Of a stretch of 6,737 nt of DNA, positions 1-5,532 are shown piece by piece. Origin of the DNA: Akkermansiaceae bacterium (GTDB taxonomy: Bacteria; Verrucomicrobiota; Verrucomicrobiia; Verrucomicrobiales; Akkermansiaceae); contig JARFPV010000678.1 in assembly GCA_029288115.1 (NCBI GenBank), positions 1-6,737 on the forward strand, read 5' to 3'. Position numbers and translations under genes: made by a program. Position 1 is the stretch's first letter; every line of letters begins with the position of its first letter. A model generated the notes under the pieces. The model worked only from the letters and a program-made list of their open reading frames with translations. It was not told the DNA's origin and made no database searches.

Positions 1-876
1 GTCGACAAAACTCACCGACGCCAGATACGCCTGGGTGAGAGCGCGCTGTTTGTTCTGTTTGAGAATTTCATCGTGGGTGGGCGTGACGGATATTTGATTG
101 ATGCTACGGAAATGATCCGGCACGTCATCGAGGTCAGCCAGTGGGGTCTTGGGCAGGGTGATCTTGTTGATGTCGTAGAGATCAAACCACTGCTTGGGGG
201 CGTACAGCGGCACGTGGGGGCGGAAGAAGCCGACCGACATGAAGAACGGTTTATCAAAGTCCTGCTTGAGCGCCTTGGCCGCGCTGACAGCTAGCTGGTA
301 GTCGGGGGCGGTGTCGTTTGTTTCCGGATAGGCACCCCAGTCCCAGTACTTGCTCCACTCGGCGGGTCGGCTGATCGGCACCTTGGGACGTGTTCTCGGA
401 TTCGGCCACGGGCCTTTGCCGACCACCTGGTCGAGGTCGCCCGACAAGCTACCGCTGAACCCGTGATGCAGCACCTTCCCTCCTGAGAGCGTGGTGTAGC
501 CGTTGTTTTTGAAGTAACGGTGAATGGTCGGGTAGTCCTTTAACAGAGGAATCCCCTGGTAGGGCGGTCCGATCTCGTAGCTGCCATGCGTGGTGGCCGC
601 CAGACCCGACATCACGCTGATGCGCGAGCACGAACAGACCGGCACGGTGCAGTGGGCATTGGTAAAATTCCGCCCGTTTTTCGCCAGCTTATCCATGTGC
701 GGCGTCTGCACATCGGGATGCCCACCGAGGAATCCCGTCCAATCGTTCAGGTCATCAATACAGATCATCAGGACATTGGGGCGCGCCTTCCCAGCCGTAG
801 CCTTGGCGGGAGCTGAGTCATCCGCCTGGGTATTGCAGACGCTGGATAATACGAGGAAAGCGATAAGAGTCTTCAT
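1..876 (-). CDS. Secreted sulfatase, iduronate-2-sulfatase-like (partial, N-terminal 292 codons)
   Basis: The reading frame is open from the ATG at 876 to the window edge, so the C-terminal part is missing. It resembles the family S1 formylglycine sulfatases of the iduronate-2-sulfatase/choline-sulfatase type, which hydrolyse sulfate esters, here probably on a polysaccharide in the periplasm or at the surface. Visible features: a signal peptide (MKTLIAFLVLSSVCNTQA, cleavage likely after A18), the metal-binding DD at 41-42 in 'NVLMICIDDLND', the formylglycine motif C81-S-C-S-R85 followed by 'ISVMSG', 'GGKVLHH' at 132-138 (a GKVFH-like active-site segment), and 'GFFRPHVPLYAPKQWF' at 216-231. 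It ends in 'YLASVSFVD', where these enzymes usually continue into the region with the DNG residues. The core motif is normally C-x-P-S-R, so Cys at the Pro position is odd. In-frame ATGs exist at 900, 909 and 930 after a TGA at 931-933; 876 is preferred because it gives a clean signal peptide. The natural sugar substrate cannot be read from the sequence. Confidence 0.93.
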   Translation of the reverse strand, partial: MKTLIAFLVLSSVCNTQADDSAPAKATAGKARPNVLMICIDDLNDWTGFLGGHPDVQTPHMDKLAKNGRNFTNAHCTVPVCSCSRISVMSGLAATTHGSYEIGPPYQGIPLLKDYPTIHRYFKNNGYTTLSGGKVLHHGFSGSLSGDLDQVVGKGPWPNPRTRPKVPISRPAEWSKYWDWGAYPETNDTAPDYQLAVSAAKALKQDFDKPFFMSVGFFRPHVPLYAPKQWFDLYDINKITLPKTPLADLDDVPDHFRSINQISVTPTHDEILKQNKQRALTQAYLASVSFVD

Positions 877-977
877 GGGTAAACTTGGACGAGAAGTCAT
901 ATCCGCCATTGTGGTCTGCGCCAAGCGCATTCAATTGCCGCACTCGGTTCATCAGGCCATGCTACAGCTCGCCTGTC

Positions 978-1045
978 TTTGTTCAAGAAGCTTAAATATA
1001 CCTACCCTCAAGTGACCATGGTCACATTTTAAAAAAAAATCGACA
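978..1045 (+). promoter_or_regulatory. Conserved regulatory block, copy 1 (upstream of the first PEP-CTERM gene)
   Basis: This block aligns without gaps to the reverse complement of 6294-6361, with about 51 of 68 positions identical by hand count. Shared pieces in order are TTCARGAA, CTTAAATA, CCTNCCC, CAAGTGACCAYGGT, an A9 run (1031-1039 here) and a TNGAC hexamer-like end. The A-tract is shifted by two bases between copies, but the distance from the GGT of the palindrome to the final GAC is the same (19 nt). The strand given is that of the PEP-CTERM gene, because in both copies that orientation points at a PEP-CTERM start. TCGACA at 1040-1045 followed 18 nt later by TAGAGT would be a tolerable -35/-10 pair with the A-tract as an UP-like element, but that is inference. 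The divergent sulfatase could also be controlled from here. Confidence 0.6.
1012..1025. promoter_or_regulatory. Perfect 14-bp palindrome GTGACCATGGTCAC, candidate operator
   Basis: GTGACCATGGTCAC is identical on both strands and lies in the most conserved part of the shared block. In the second copy (6312-6325, read on the minus strand) only the left half and the centre are kept (GTGACCACGGT). A dimeric regulator site is the simplest reading, but no regulator gene is in the window. Confidence 0.5.
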
Positions 1046-1106
1046 TACCTACTCGGGAAAGAATAGAGTGCTCGCCTGTATGTGATTCATGACAGGACGC
1101 CAGCCG

Positions 1107-1136
1107 TTTCCAGTTTTGGAAAAGCTGTCAAAACTG
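1107..1136 (+). other. Two mutually exclusive hairpins in the leader of the PEP-CTERM gene
   Basis: CAGTTTTG (1111-1118) can pair perfectly with CAAAACTG (1129-1136) over a 10-nt loop. The overlapping TTTCCA (1107-1112) can pair with TGGAAA (1117-1122) over a 4-nt loop. The two stems share bases and cannot form together. No U-tract follows, so it is not a standard terminator. Whether it has any role is unknown. Confidence 0.3.
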
Positions 1137-1211
1137 ACCAAATTCCTTGAATTCACAAACCAAATAACAAAAGAAACTTCTAAACGAAACTTCTTAAACC
1201 AACAGGCATTC

Positions 1212-1979
1212 ATGAAACAACATATCCTATGCACATTGGCTATCGCAGTCGCCGCACCGGCCCATGCAGCCCTCTACTTTTCTGACACCTACGACACCGA
1301 CGCCCATAACAACGATATCAATGCCGGGATTGGCGCTCGCACCAGCGGGTCGGTTAACGTCACAACTTACAACGAGCTGGGGAAAGATTGGCAGACCCAA
1401 TTGCGAAACATTGACGGCGATGTGCTTTTGTTGGGGCCTAAAACCAGCGCGAATGCCCGCGTATGGGCCGGTCCTGATCACGACTTCTCGGCAGAATTGG
1501 GCGGATACTACGAGATCAGCTTTGACGTCAAACCGAACGCTCACAGTGGTGCATGGGCTGGATTCACGTTTGGCGTCAACGGGGCAAATCAAGGGGCTGA
1601 TGTGACTACCAATCATGGCGGGTTGTCCGTCAGGTTATGGGAGAACGGCAACTGGGAGATGCACGATGGCACGGACGCTTCTACAGCTGCCGTTAAGAGT
1701 GGCAGCCAGGCGGCTACTGATTACCGCACAGTTCTGCTGAAGGTAACCGATAGCGGTGCAAACGTCACGGTCGACTTCTCCATCGACGGTGTGTCTCAAG
1801 ACAGTTACACCTATTCCGGCTCGTTCGCCGGCAACTACATGGCATTCTCAGCAGCTACCGACGTGGACGAGACGGATTCCAGTCTATTTGACAATCTAAC
1901 CATCGTCCCCGAGCCATCCACCACCGCCCTGCTTGGGCTGGGTGGCCTCGCACTCATACTCCGCCGCCGTAAAGGCTAA
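1212..1979 (+). CDS. PEP-CTERM sorting domain protein with probable concanavalin/LamG-like domain
   Basis: A 255-residue exported protein. It has a signal peptide (MKQHILCTLAIAVAAPAHA, cleavage likely after A19), a beta-rich middle and a C-terminal PEP-CTERM signal from about residue 232 (VPEPST, hydrophobic 'ALLGLGGLALIL', then RRRKG). PEP-CTERM proteins are cut and passed to the envelope by an exosortase. The middle has features of verrucomicrobial PEP-CTERM proteins with a concanavalin-type jelly roll: 'NNDINAGIGARTSG' near residue 36, 'YYEISFDVKP' and 'GLSVRLWENGNWEMHDG' in the centre, and 'SLFDNLTIVPEPS' at the end. The fold call is by style only and no catalytic residues are recognised. 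The frame is open upstream to an ATG at 1089, but only the ATG at 1212 puts a signal peptide at the N-terminus, and AGG lies five bases before it. It is a single-gene unit with its own terminator, preceded by the conserved block at 978-1045. Confidence 0.93.
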   Translation: MKQHILCTLAIAVAAPAHAALYFSDTYDTDAHNNDINAGIGARTSGSVNVTTYNELGKDWQTQLRNIDGDVLLLGPKTSANARVWAGPDHDFSAELGGYYEISFDVKPNAHSGAWAGFTFGVNGANQGADVTTNHGGLSVRLWENGNWEMHDGTDASTAAVKSGSQAATDYRTVLLKVTDSGANVTVDFSIDGVSQDSYTYSGSFAGNYMAFSAATDVDETDSSLFDNLTIVPEPSTTALLGLGGLALILRRRKG

Positions 1980-2039
1980 GGAGCACACGGTCCTCCGTCG
2001 CCGTAAATAATCCGGCTTCGGGAAACCAAGCATCTTTCC

Positions 2040-2076
2040 AACCCCACTCCCCGTCATCGGGGTGTGGGGTTTTTTT
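2040..2076 (+). terminator. Intrinsic terminator of the first PEP-CTERM gene
   Basis: AACCCCACTCCCCG (2040-2053) pairs with CGGGGTGTGGGGTT (2058-2071) over the loop TCAT. The 14-bp stem has one T-T mismatch and leads into a T run that ends at 2076 (seven T in total from 2070). It starts 60 bases after the stop codon. This is a strong rho-independent terminator on the plus strand. Confidence 0.92.
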
Positions 2077-2141
2077 GTTCGGTTGAATATCCAACAAGGA
2101 ACTCCCAACCGAAGAAGGGAGAACACATCCTCCGCTGTGGA

Positions 2142-2176
2142 CCTGCCTGCGCGTGAAGCTATGGCAGGCAGGCAGG
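2142..2176. repeat. REP-like inverted repeat, CCTGCCTGC / GCAGGCAGG
   Basis: CCTGCCTGC (2142-2150) pairs perfectly with GCAGGCAGG (2164-2172) over a 13-nt loop. The right arm continues as a third tandem CAGG unit (to 2176), so the stem can slip by four bases. The compact GC-rich form without a T-tract, in a convergent intergenic spot, resembles dispersed extragenic palindromes. Only one copy is in the window, so the dispersed nature is inference. Confidence 0.5.
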
Positions 2177-2223
2177 ATTGCCTCGCCCGCTCTACTAGGC
2201 TGCTGTGCTGGGAGTCTGGGGAG

Positions 2224-2243
2224 GGGTGACACTCTTGTCGCCC
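2224..2243. repeat. Short stable hairpin GGGTGACA-CTCT-TGTCGCCC
   Basis: GGGTGACA (2224-2231) pairs with TGTCGCCC (2236-2243) over a CTCT loop. This gives eight pairs including one G-T wobble. There is no T-tract, so it is not a classical terminator. It may belong to the same repeat region as the inverted repeat at 2142-2176, or help stop transcription between the convergent genes. Confidence 0.4.
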
Positions 2244-2295
2244 AGCAACCTAAGCCTCATTTCAAGGCATGAATATTTATCACTTGGCTGTTGGG

Positions 2296-2337
2296 GATTA
2301 GGATTATGATTAGGAGTAAGATTAAGATTAAGAATAT
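2296..2337. repeat. Degenerate hexanucleotide tandem repeat (GATTAR/GATTAA, seven units)
   Basis: Seven consecutive 6-bp units can be read: GATTAG, GATTAT, GATTAG, GAGTAA, GATTAA, GATTAA, GAATAT. The tract ends 21 bases from the sulfatase stop codon. Six does not match a coding constraint here because the region is non-coding. It looks like a decaying microsatellite. Confidence 0.7.
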
Positions 2338-2358
2338 GGAGCCATCCTCGATCCCAGG

Positions 2359-3861
2359 TCACTTCTTGAGGATCTTATTTTTGATCCGATTGGATTTAGG
2401 CTTGGGATACACCTTTTCCTTTTCGGGCCATGGCACGTTTCTATCGAAGATGACGGCGAACTCCTTGTAATTGTTATAGGGCACTGCTTCTGCTCTCCAT
2501 TTTTCCAGATGCTTATCGTAGATCCCGCGCATTGCCTGTAGCGCACCGCCATGCTCAGGATGCTGGGACAAGTCGGCCAGTTCCAGAGGATCCTCATTCA
2601 ATCGATACAGTTCTTCACTGATTTCAAATCCCTCGGCAGCATGTCCCCAGTGGATATATTTCATGTCTTGGGTGACGACCGCCAAGGCATGTGTTGGCCG
2701 CTTACCCCACACGTTCATCAACGCAATCGATTCGTGGATCTCCGCCTTGGGGTCGTTGTAGACTTTCATCAGGTCTTTACCATCCATGTTCTTAGGCATG
2801 GGAAGTCCTGCAAGCTTCAACATGGTCGGGGCAAAATCGATATTGCCAGTTAGCGCATTCGTCCGCAGGCCTTTGCCGGGATTGTTATTCCTCGGGTCAT
2901 AAACAATCAGGGGCACCCGCGTCGATTCCTCATAAGGCAGCACCTTTGATCCATAGCCGTGGGAGCCACAGAAAAACCCGTTGTCCGATGTGTAGATGAT
3001 CACCGTGTTATCCACAGCCCCATGTTTCTGAAGCGCATCACGGATCATGCCGACAGCGACATCGATCGCGTAGATTTGCTGATGGTAGACGGCCATCACC
3101 TCGTCATACTTGTCCGAGTAGTTCCACTCATGGAATCGCACATACTGCCGGTCCTGCTTGCTTTGCTTGGAAAAATGCTCACCGTGCTGGCGACCGTAGT
3201 TGGCTGGTTTTTTGAATTTTTTACCCGCGTAAATGTGATCAAATTGCGGGTCGGGTGTCGTTGGTCGGTGCGGTGCCTTAAAACTGATAGAGAGACAGAA
3301 TGGTTTCCCAGCCTTGGTGGCCTCGGCGATGAAGTCACTCCCGAACGCACCATAGGAAAGCGTCGAGTGTGGGTATTTTTCCGCATACGCCGCCATGGAT
3401 TTGTTTTTCTTGGTTTCGTAGTGCGACTGCCCGGGTGCCCCACCCCACTTATCGAAGTCCTTTTCACACATACCAACTCCCTCGACTTCAAAACCAAACT
3501 TGCCGGCAAAGGCAGTCAGGTAACCGGCCTTCCGCAAAAGCACAGGGTAAGACTTCTTCCACACCGCCGGCTTCATATGCCCGTGCTGGAAATTACAGCC
3601 GGTCTTATACTCATACATCCCCGTCATGACGGTCGCGCGGGAAGCCATGCAAATAGCTGTGGTGACGTAGTGGTTATCAAAGGTCATCCCCTGCTCCGAC
3701 AGCTTGTCGATGTGAGGCGTTTTGACATCTTCATTGCCGTAGCAGCCGAGCGTGTACGAGCTCTGGTCGTCCGACATCAGATAAACAATATTCGGTTTCT
3801 CGGCAGCCGAAGCTAACGACACGGCCAAGACGCTGGCAGGAATGATTGCTAACAGTTTCAT
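2359..3861 (-). CDS. Secreted arylsulfatase-like sulfatase (family S1)
   Basis: A complete 500-residue sulfatase, a usual size for the family, that hydrolyses sulfate esters after conversion of its active-site Cys to formylglycine. Signal peptide [20 protein letters not shown], cleavage likely after A20. The sulfatase domain starts at once: '[11 protein letters not shown]' with metal ligands D31-D32, formylglycine motif C71-M-A-S-R75 followed by 'ATVMTG', K121 in 'AGKFGF', K195 and H198 in '[10 protein letters not shown]', and D293-N294 in '[15 protein letters not shown]', with K306 shortly after. '[14 protein letters not shown]' follows and is typical of the family. The last 100 or so residues, with '[20 protein letters not shown]', match the usual C-terminal subdomain, and the tail is lysine-rich. 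Ala replaces the common Pro in the formylglycine motif. The substrate is unknown; a sulfated marine polysaccharide is inference. It is converged on by the PEP-CTERM gene on its 3' side, and no Shine-Dalgarno is seen before its start. Confidence 0.96.
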   Translation of the reverse strand: MKLLAIIPASVLAVSLASAAEKPNIVYLMSDDQSSYTLGCYGNEDVKTPHIDKLSEQGMTFDNHYVTTAICMASRATVMTGMYEYKTGCNFQHGHMKPAVWKKSYPVLLRKAGYLTAFAGKFGFEVEGVGMCEKDFDKWGGAPGQSHYETKKNKSMAAYAEKYPHSTLSYGAFGSDFIAEATKAGKPFCLSISFKAPHRPTTPDPQFDHIYAGKKFKKPANYGRQHGEHFSKQSKQDRQYVRFHEWNYSDKYDEVMAVYHQQIYAIDVAVGMIRDALQKHGAVDNTVIIYTSDNGFFCGSHGYGSKVLPYEESTRVPLIVYDPRNNNPGKGLRTNALTGNIDFAPTMLKLAGLPMPKNMDGKDLMKVYNDPKAEIHESIALMNVWGKRPTHALAVVTQDMKYIHWGHAAEGFEISEELYRLNEDPLELADLSQHPEHGGALQAMRGIYDKHLEKWRAEAVPYNNYKEFAVIFDRNVPWPEKEKVYPKPKSNRIKNKILKK

Positions 3862-4077
3862 GATTCTGATATTTTCTTTCTTGGTGTTTGATCTAGCAGC
3901 TGTTCCACCGTCATCAGGCAGCCCCCGTTCCTTCTCCTTCCGGGTTGCGGAACCTCATCTAGACCATACCTATTTGCCCTCTCTGAATCATCGGTCAAAC
4001 GTATTCTCTATAACCTACCAAGGACACTCAAGGGCAGTAAGATCTGAACAACGGGGAGAAAAAGCCACCCACATGGC

Positions 4078-4108
4078 AAAAAACCACTCCCCGCAGAACG
4101 GAGAGCGG
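4078..4108 (-). terminator. Intrinsic terminator of the three-gene PEP-CTERM operon
   Basis: On the minus strand CCGCTCTCCG (4108-4099) pairs with CGGGGAGTGG (4093-4084) over a five-base loop, giving ten pairs of which two are G-T wobbles. Six T follow (A-run 4078-4083 on the plus strand). Immediately after it a small GCCA/TGGC stem (4064-4077) leads into five more T and may act as a weak second stop. It lies 43 bases after the last stop codon of the operon. Confidence 0.85.
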
Positions 4109-4151
4109 CTCTGGAAAGTTACCCGGTCTAGCGAAGGTGGATGCTGATCAA

Positions 4152-4817
4152 TTAGCGCCGACGGCGGAGTAGGAATGCGATCCCGCTCAGGCCGAGCAGG
4201 GCCACGGAGGAAGGCTCGGGGATGGCAACCAGATCCAGATGGAACACCCGATCCACGTTGCGAGCGATCACGTTGTTCAGATCCGGCACGTTGTCGTCAC
4301 CGCTGCTGATCCCGGTGCCGCCGGTGTATGTGTTATCGTCCAGATTATTAGCGGTGACGAATCCCTCGCCGTTAGATCCCCACAGAAAGGCATAGTTGGT
4401 GTTGGCAGACAGCGTAAGAGGAGTGGCCAGCGTGAAGGTGATGTAATCATTCGGAGAATAACTCGGTGCAACTCCGGTCTCGGTGGATCCCAGCTGCGTG
4501 AAGGTTGAACCCGAGAGCGTACCGATGAGGACATTGAATGTCGGCCCAGATGAGGAGGTGTTATTCCGATTCTTCAACGTGACTGCATTGAGCTGGTAGC
4601 CGCCTATATTGGTGCTGGTCGTAAACGACTGGCCCTGGTGCGGCCGGTTACTCCACATGTGCCCCTGATCGCCACCCGCATCGTCTGCGCCACTGTCGTT
4701 GGCGATATCAGCGTTGTCTACGGTCGGAGCCGATGCACTGACCGACACAGTGGCGGCGTTTGCCGATCCGGCAAGGCATAGGAGTCCGATAAGGCTGGTG
4801 AGTTGGGTTGCTTTCAT
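4152..4817 (-). CDS. PEP-CTERM sorting domain protein (third gene of the tandem operon)
   Basis: A 221-residue exported protein. Signal peptide MKATQLTSLIGLLCLAGSANA (first 20 residues plus A21, cleavage after A21), then a Ser/Thr/Asn-rich beta domain, then the PEP-CTERM signal from about residue 199 (IPEPSS, 'VALLGLSGIAFLL', RRRR). The middle has 'QGQSFTTSTNIGGYQLNAV', 'FNVLIGTLSG' and 'YITFTLATPLTLSANTNYAF', a pattern seen in PEP-CTERM proteins with choice-of-anchor-type jelly-roll domains; the exact subfamily is not certain. It starts 33 nt after the stop of the preceding gene and is followed by the terminator at 4078-4108. Its first 68 bases are about 94% identical to those of the preceding gene, but its middle is unrelated to that gene. 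No Shine-Dalgarno is present (TTGAAATAAAA before the ATG). Confidence 0.93.
   Translation of the reverse strand: MKATQLTSLIGLLCLAGSANAATVSVSASAPTVDNADIANDSGADDAGGDQGHMWSNRPHQGQSFTTSTNIGGYQLNAVTLKNRNNTSSSGPTFNVLIGTLSGSTFTQLGSTETGVAPSYSPNDYITFTLATPLTLSANTNYAFLWGSNGEGFVTANNLDDNTYTGGTGISSGDDNVPDLNNVIARNVDRVFHLDLVAIPEPSSVALLGLSGIAFLLRRRR
4750..4817 (-). repeat. Duplicated signal-peptide segment, copy B
   Basis: This 68-base segment encodes the signal peptide and the first mature residues of the 4152-4817 gene. It matches 5431-5498 at 64 of 68 positions by hand count. Weaker similarity continues upstream of the ATG (AATCA and TTGAAA blocks are shared, about 14 of 23 bases). Downstream of the segment the two genes cannot be aligned. 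Confidence 0.85.
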
Positions 4818-4850
4818 TTTTATTTCAAGGGCTGATTCAGACTTTCAAGG

Positions 4851-5498
4851 TTAGCGCCGACGGCGGAGAGCCAAGGCTAGTCCACCCAGGCCAAGCAGGG
4901 CCACAGAGGATGGTTCGGGGACCTCACTAACGTTGATCTCGAAGGCATACGTTCTGGTGAGATTGCCGGCGTGGCTGAAGCCATTCAAGCTTTCAACCGT
5001 TTGGCCCGCTCCGGTTGGCGCGTTAAATCCATTATTGTCGTGATCCGTGATACTGGTTCCTGACCCGGAGTTATTTCCGTCCAAGCCGATGATCCCGGAA
5101 CCCAACCCTGAGGTGAAAAAGCCTGCATAGATATCGGTCGACACAGCCAAGGTGAAGGTTCCCGATGCAGCCACAGTCTGAACGCCATCCGAATCCGGAT
5201 CGAATGCCGAACCAACCCACACGGTGGTGTAATTTGCCGGCGTTCCACTGAGGAGCATCGGAGTAATCGTCCCACCCTCGGAATGGGTATGTACGTTGAG
5301 ACGCCAATCGTCCACGCTATAGGTTCCGGCCACAAGGGTAACAAAGGTCGTGCGATCCACATTAAGTCGATCTTCTCCCGGAGTGTCCTGATCGGTGGCG
5401 TCTGTTATACCGGAGCCGGGGCCTATCAAGGTGGCGGCGTTTGCCGCTCCGGCAAAGCATAGGAGTCCGATAAGGCCGGTGAGTTGAGTTGCTTTCAT
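4851..5498 (-). CDS. PEP-CTERM sorting domain protein (second gene of the tandem operon)
   Basis: A 215-residue exported protein. Its signal peptide is almost the same as that of the next gene (MKATQLTGLIGLLCFAGAAN, then A21, cleavage after A21), and the PEP-CTERM signal begins near residue 193 (VPEPSS, 'VALLGLGGLALAL', RRRR). The middle is homologous to that of the first operon gene, not to that of the third. Shared patterns include 'LVAGTYSVDDWRLNV' against 'LAAGTYNVTQFELGV', 'TTVWVGS' against 'TVLWVGS', 'FTLAVSTDIYAGFF' against 'FTLGSATDVYVGAW', and 'FSHAGNLTRTYAFE' against 'ISHSGIGRTYMIE'. No enzyme motif is recognised; a structural or binding role at the envelope is inference. It begins 34 nt after the stop of the first gene, without a clear Shine-Dalgarno (GAAACGACA before the ATG). 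Confidence 0.93.
   Translation of the reverse strand: MKATQLTGLIGLLCFAGAANAATLIGPGSGITDATDQDTPGEDRLNVDRTTFVTLVAGTYSVDDWRLNVHTHSEGGTITPMLLSGTPANYTTVWVGSAFDPDSDGVQTVAASGTFTLAVSTDIYAGFFTSGLGSGIIGLDGNNSGSGTSITDHDNNGFNAPTGAGQTVESLNGFSHAGNLTRTYAFEINVSEVPEPSSVALLGLGGLALALRRRR
5431..5498 (-). repeat. Duplicated signal-peptide segment, copy A
   Basis: Partner of 4750-4817, with only four differences in 68 bases. Two of the differences are silent (ACT/ACC for Thr4) or conservative (Gly/Ser at residue 8), and the others change residues 15 and 18. Such DNA-level identity next to unalignable middles points to a recent exchange or duplication of the leader segment. Confidence 0.85.
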
Positions 5499-5532
5499 TG
5501 TCGTTTCAAAAATTGATTTACATGGTCGAGTC

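Larger units (their letters stand above)
877..1211. other. Divergent intergenic region between sulfatase and PEP-CTERM gene
   Basis: There is no convincing gene in these 335 bases. The part next to the sulfatase (877-977) shows no clear promoter. The middle carries the conserved block at 978-1045, and 1107-1136 can form two alternative hairpins in the leader of the plus-strand gene. The last 70 bases before the start are A-rich. Both flanking genes could be controlled from here because they diverge. Confidence 0.7.
2077..2358. other. Repeat-rich convergent intergenic region
   Basis: No gene is supported here. It lies between the 3' ends of the convergent PEP-CTERM and sulfatase genes and contains an inverted repeat (2142-2176), a short hairpin (2224-2243) and a hexanucleotide-period repeat (2296-2337), listed separately. 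No good T-tract terminator is visible for the minus-strand sulfatase. Confidence 0.65.

Noticed and set aside
1..6. SalI site GTCGAC exactly at the window start, suggesting a cloning junction
   Set aside because: The bases encode the natural V-D of the family-typical 'ASVSFVD' segment, so they need no cloning explanation.
995..1000. TATATT on the minus strand as a -10 for the partial sulfatase
   Set aside because: The matching bases in the other copy of the block (ATTATT region) have no gene in that direction, so conservation is better explained by the PEP-CTERM orientation; not excluded for copy 1.
586..1015. Two plus-strand open frames opposite the partial sulfatase
   Set aside because: They are shadows of the minus-strand sulfatase, have no signal or recognisable motif, and one runs through the conserved regulatory block.
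1089..1211. In-frame N-terminal extension of the first PEP-CTERM gene starting at the ATG at 1089
   Set aside because: It would place about 41 polar residues before the signal peptide and covers the leader hairpins; the ATG at 1212 gives a normal signal peptide.
2959..3816. Long 285-codon plus-strand open frame opposite the complete sulfatase
   Set aside because: The minus-strand frame has all sulfatase motifs; the plus-strand product looks like an antisense translation without a family resemblance.
3970..3998. TTGACC on the minus strand (3998-3993) as a -35 for the complete sulfatase
   Set aside because: No acceptable -10 hexamer occurs at 16-19 bases spacing, so a promoter could not be supported.
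3842..4147. Plus-strand frame of about 100 codons across the sulfatase leader and the operon terminator
   Set aside because: It overlaps the start of the sulfatase gene and a strong terminator, and its product is low in recognisable structure.
4776..4817. Lipoprotein signal in the MKATQLT signal peptides (Cys at residue 14)
   Set aside because: The residues before Cys (G-L-L) do not fit a lipobox, and a better signal peptidase I site (ANA) follows.
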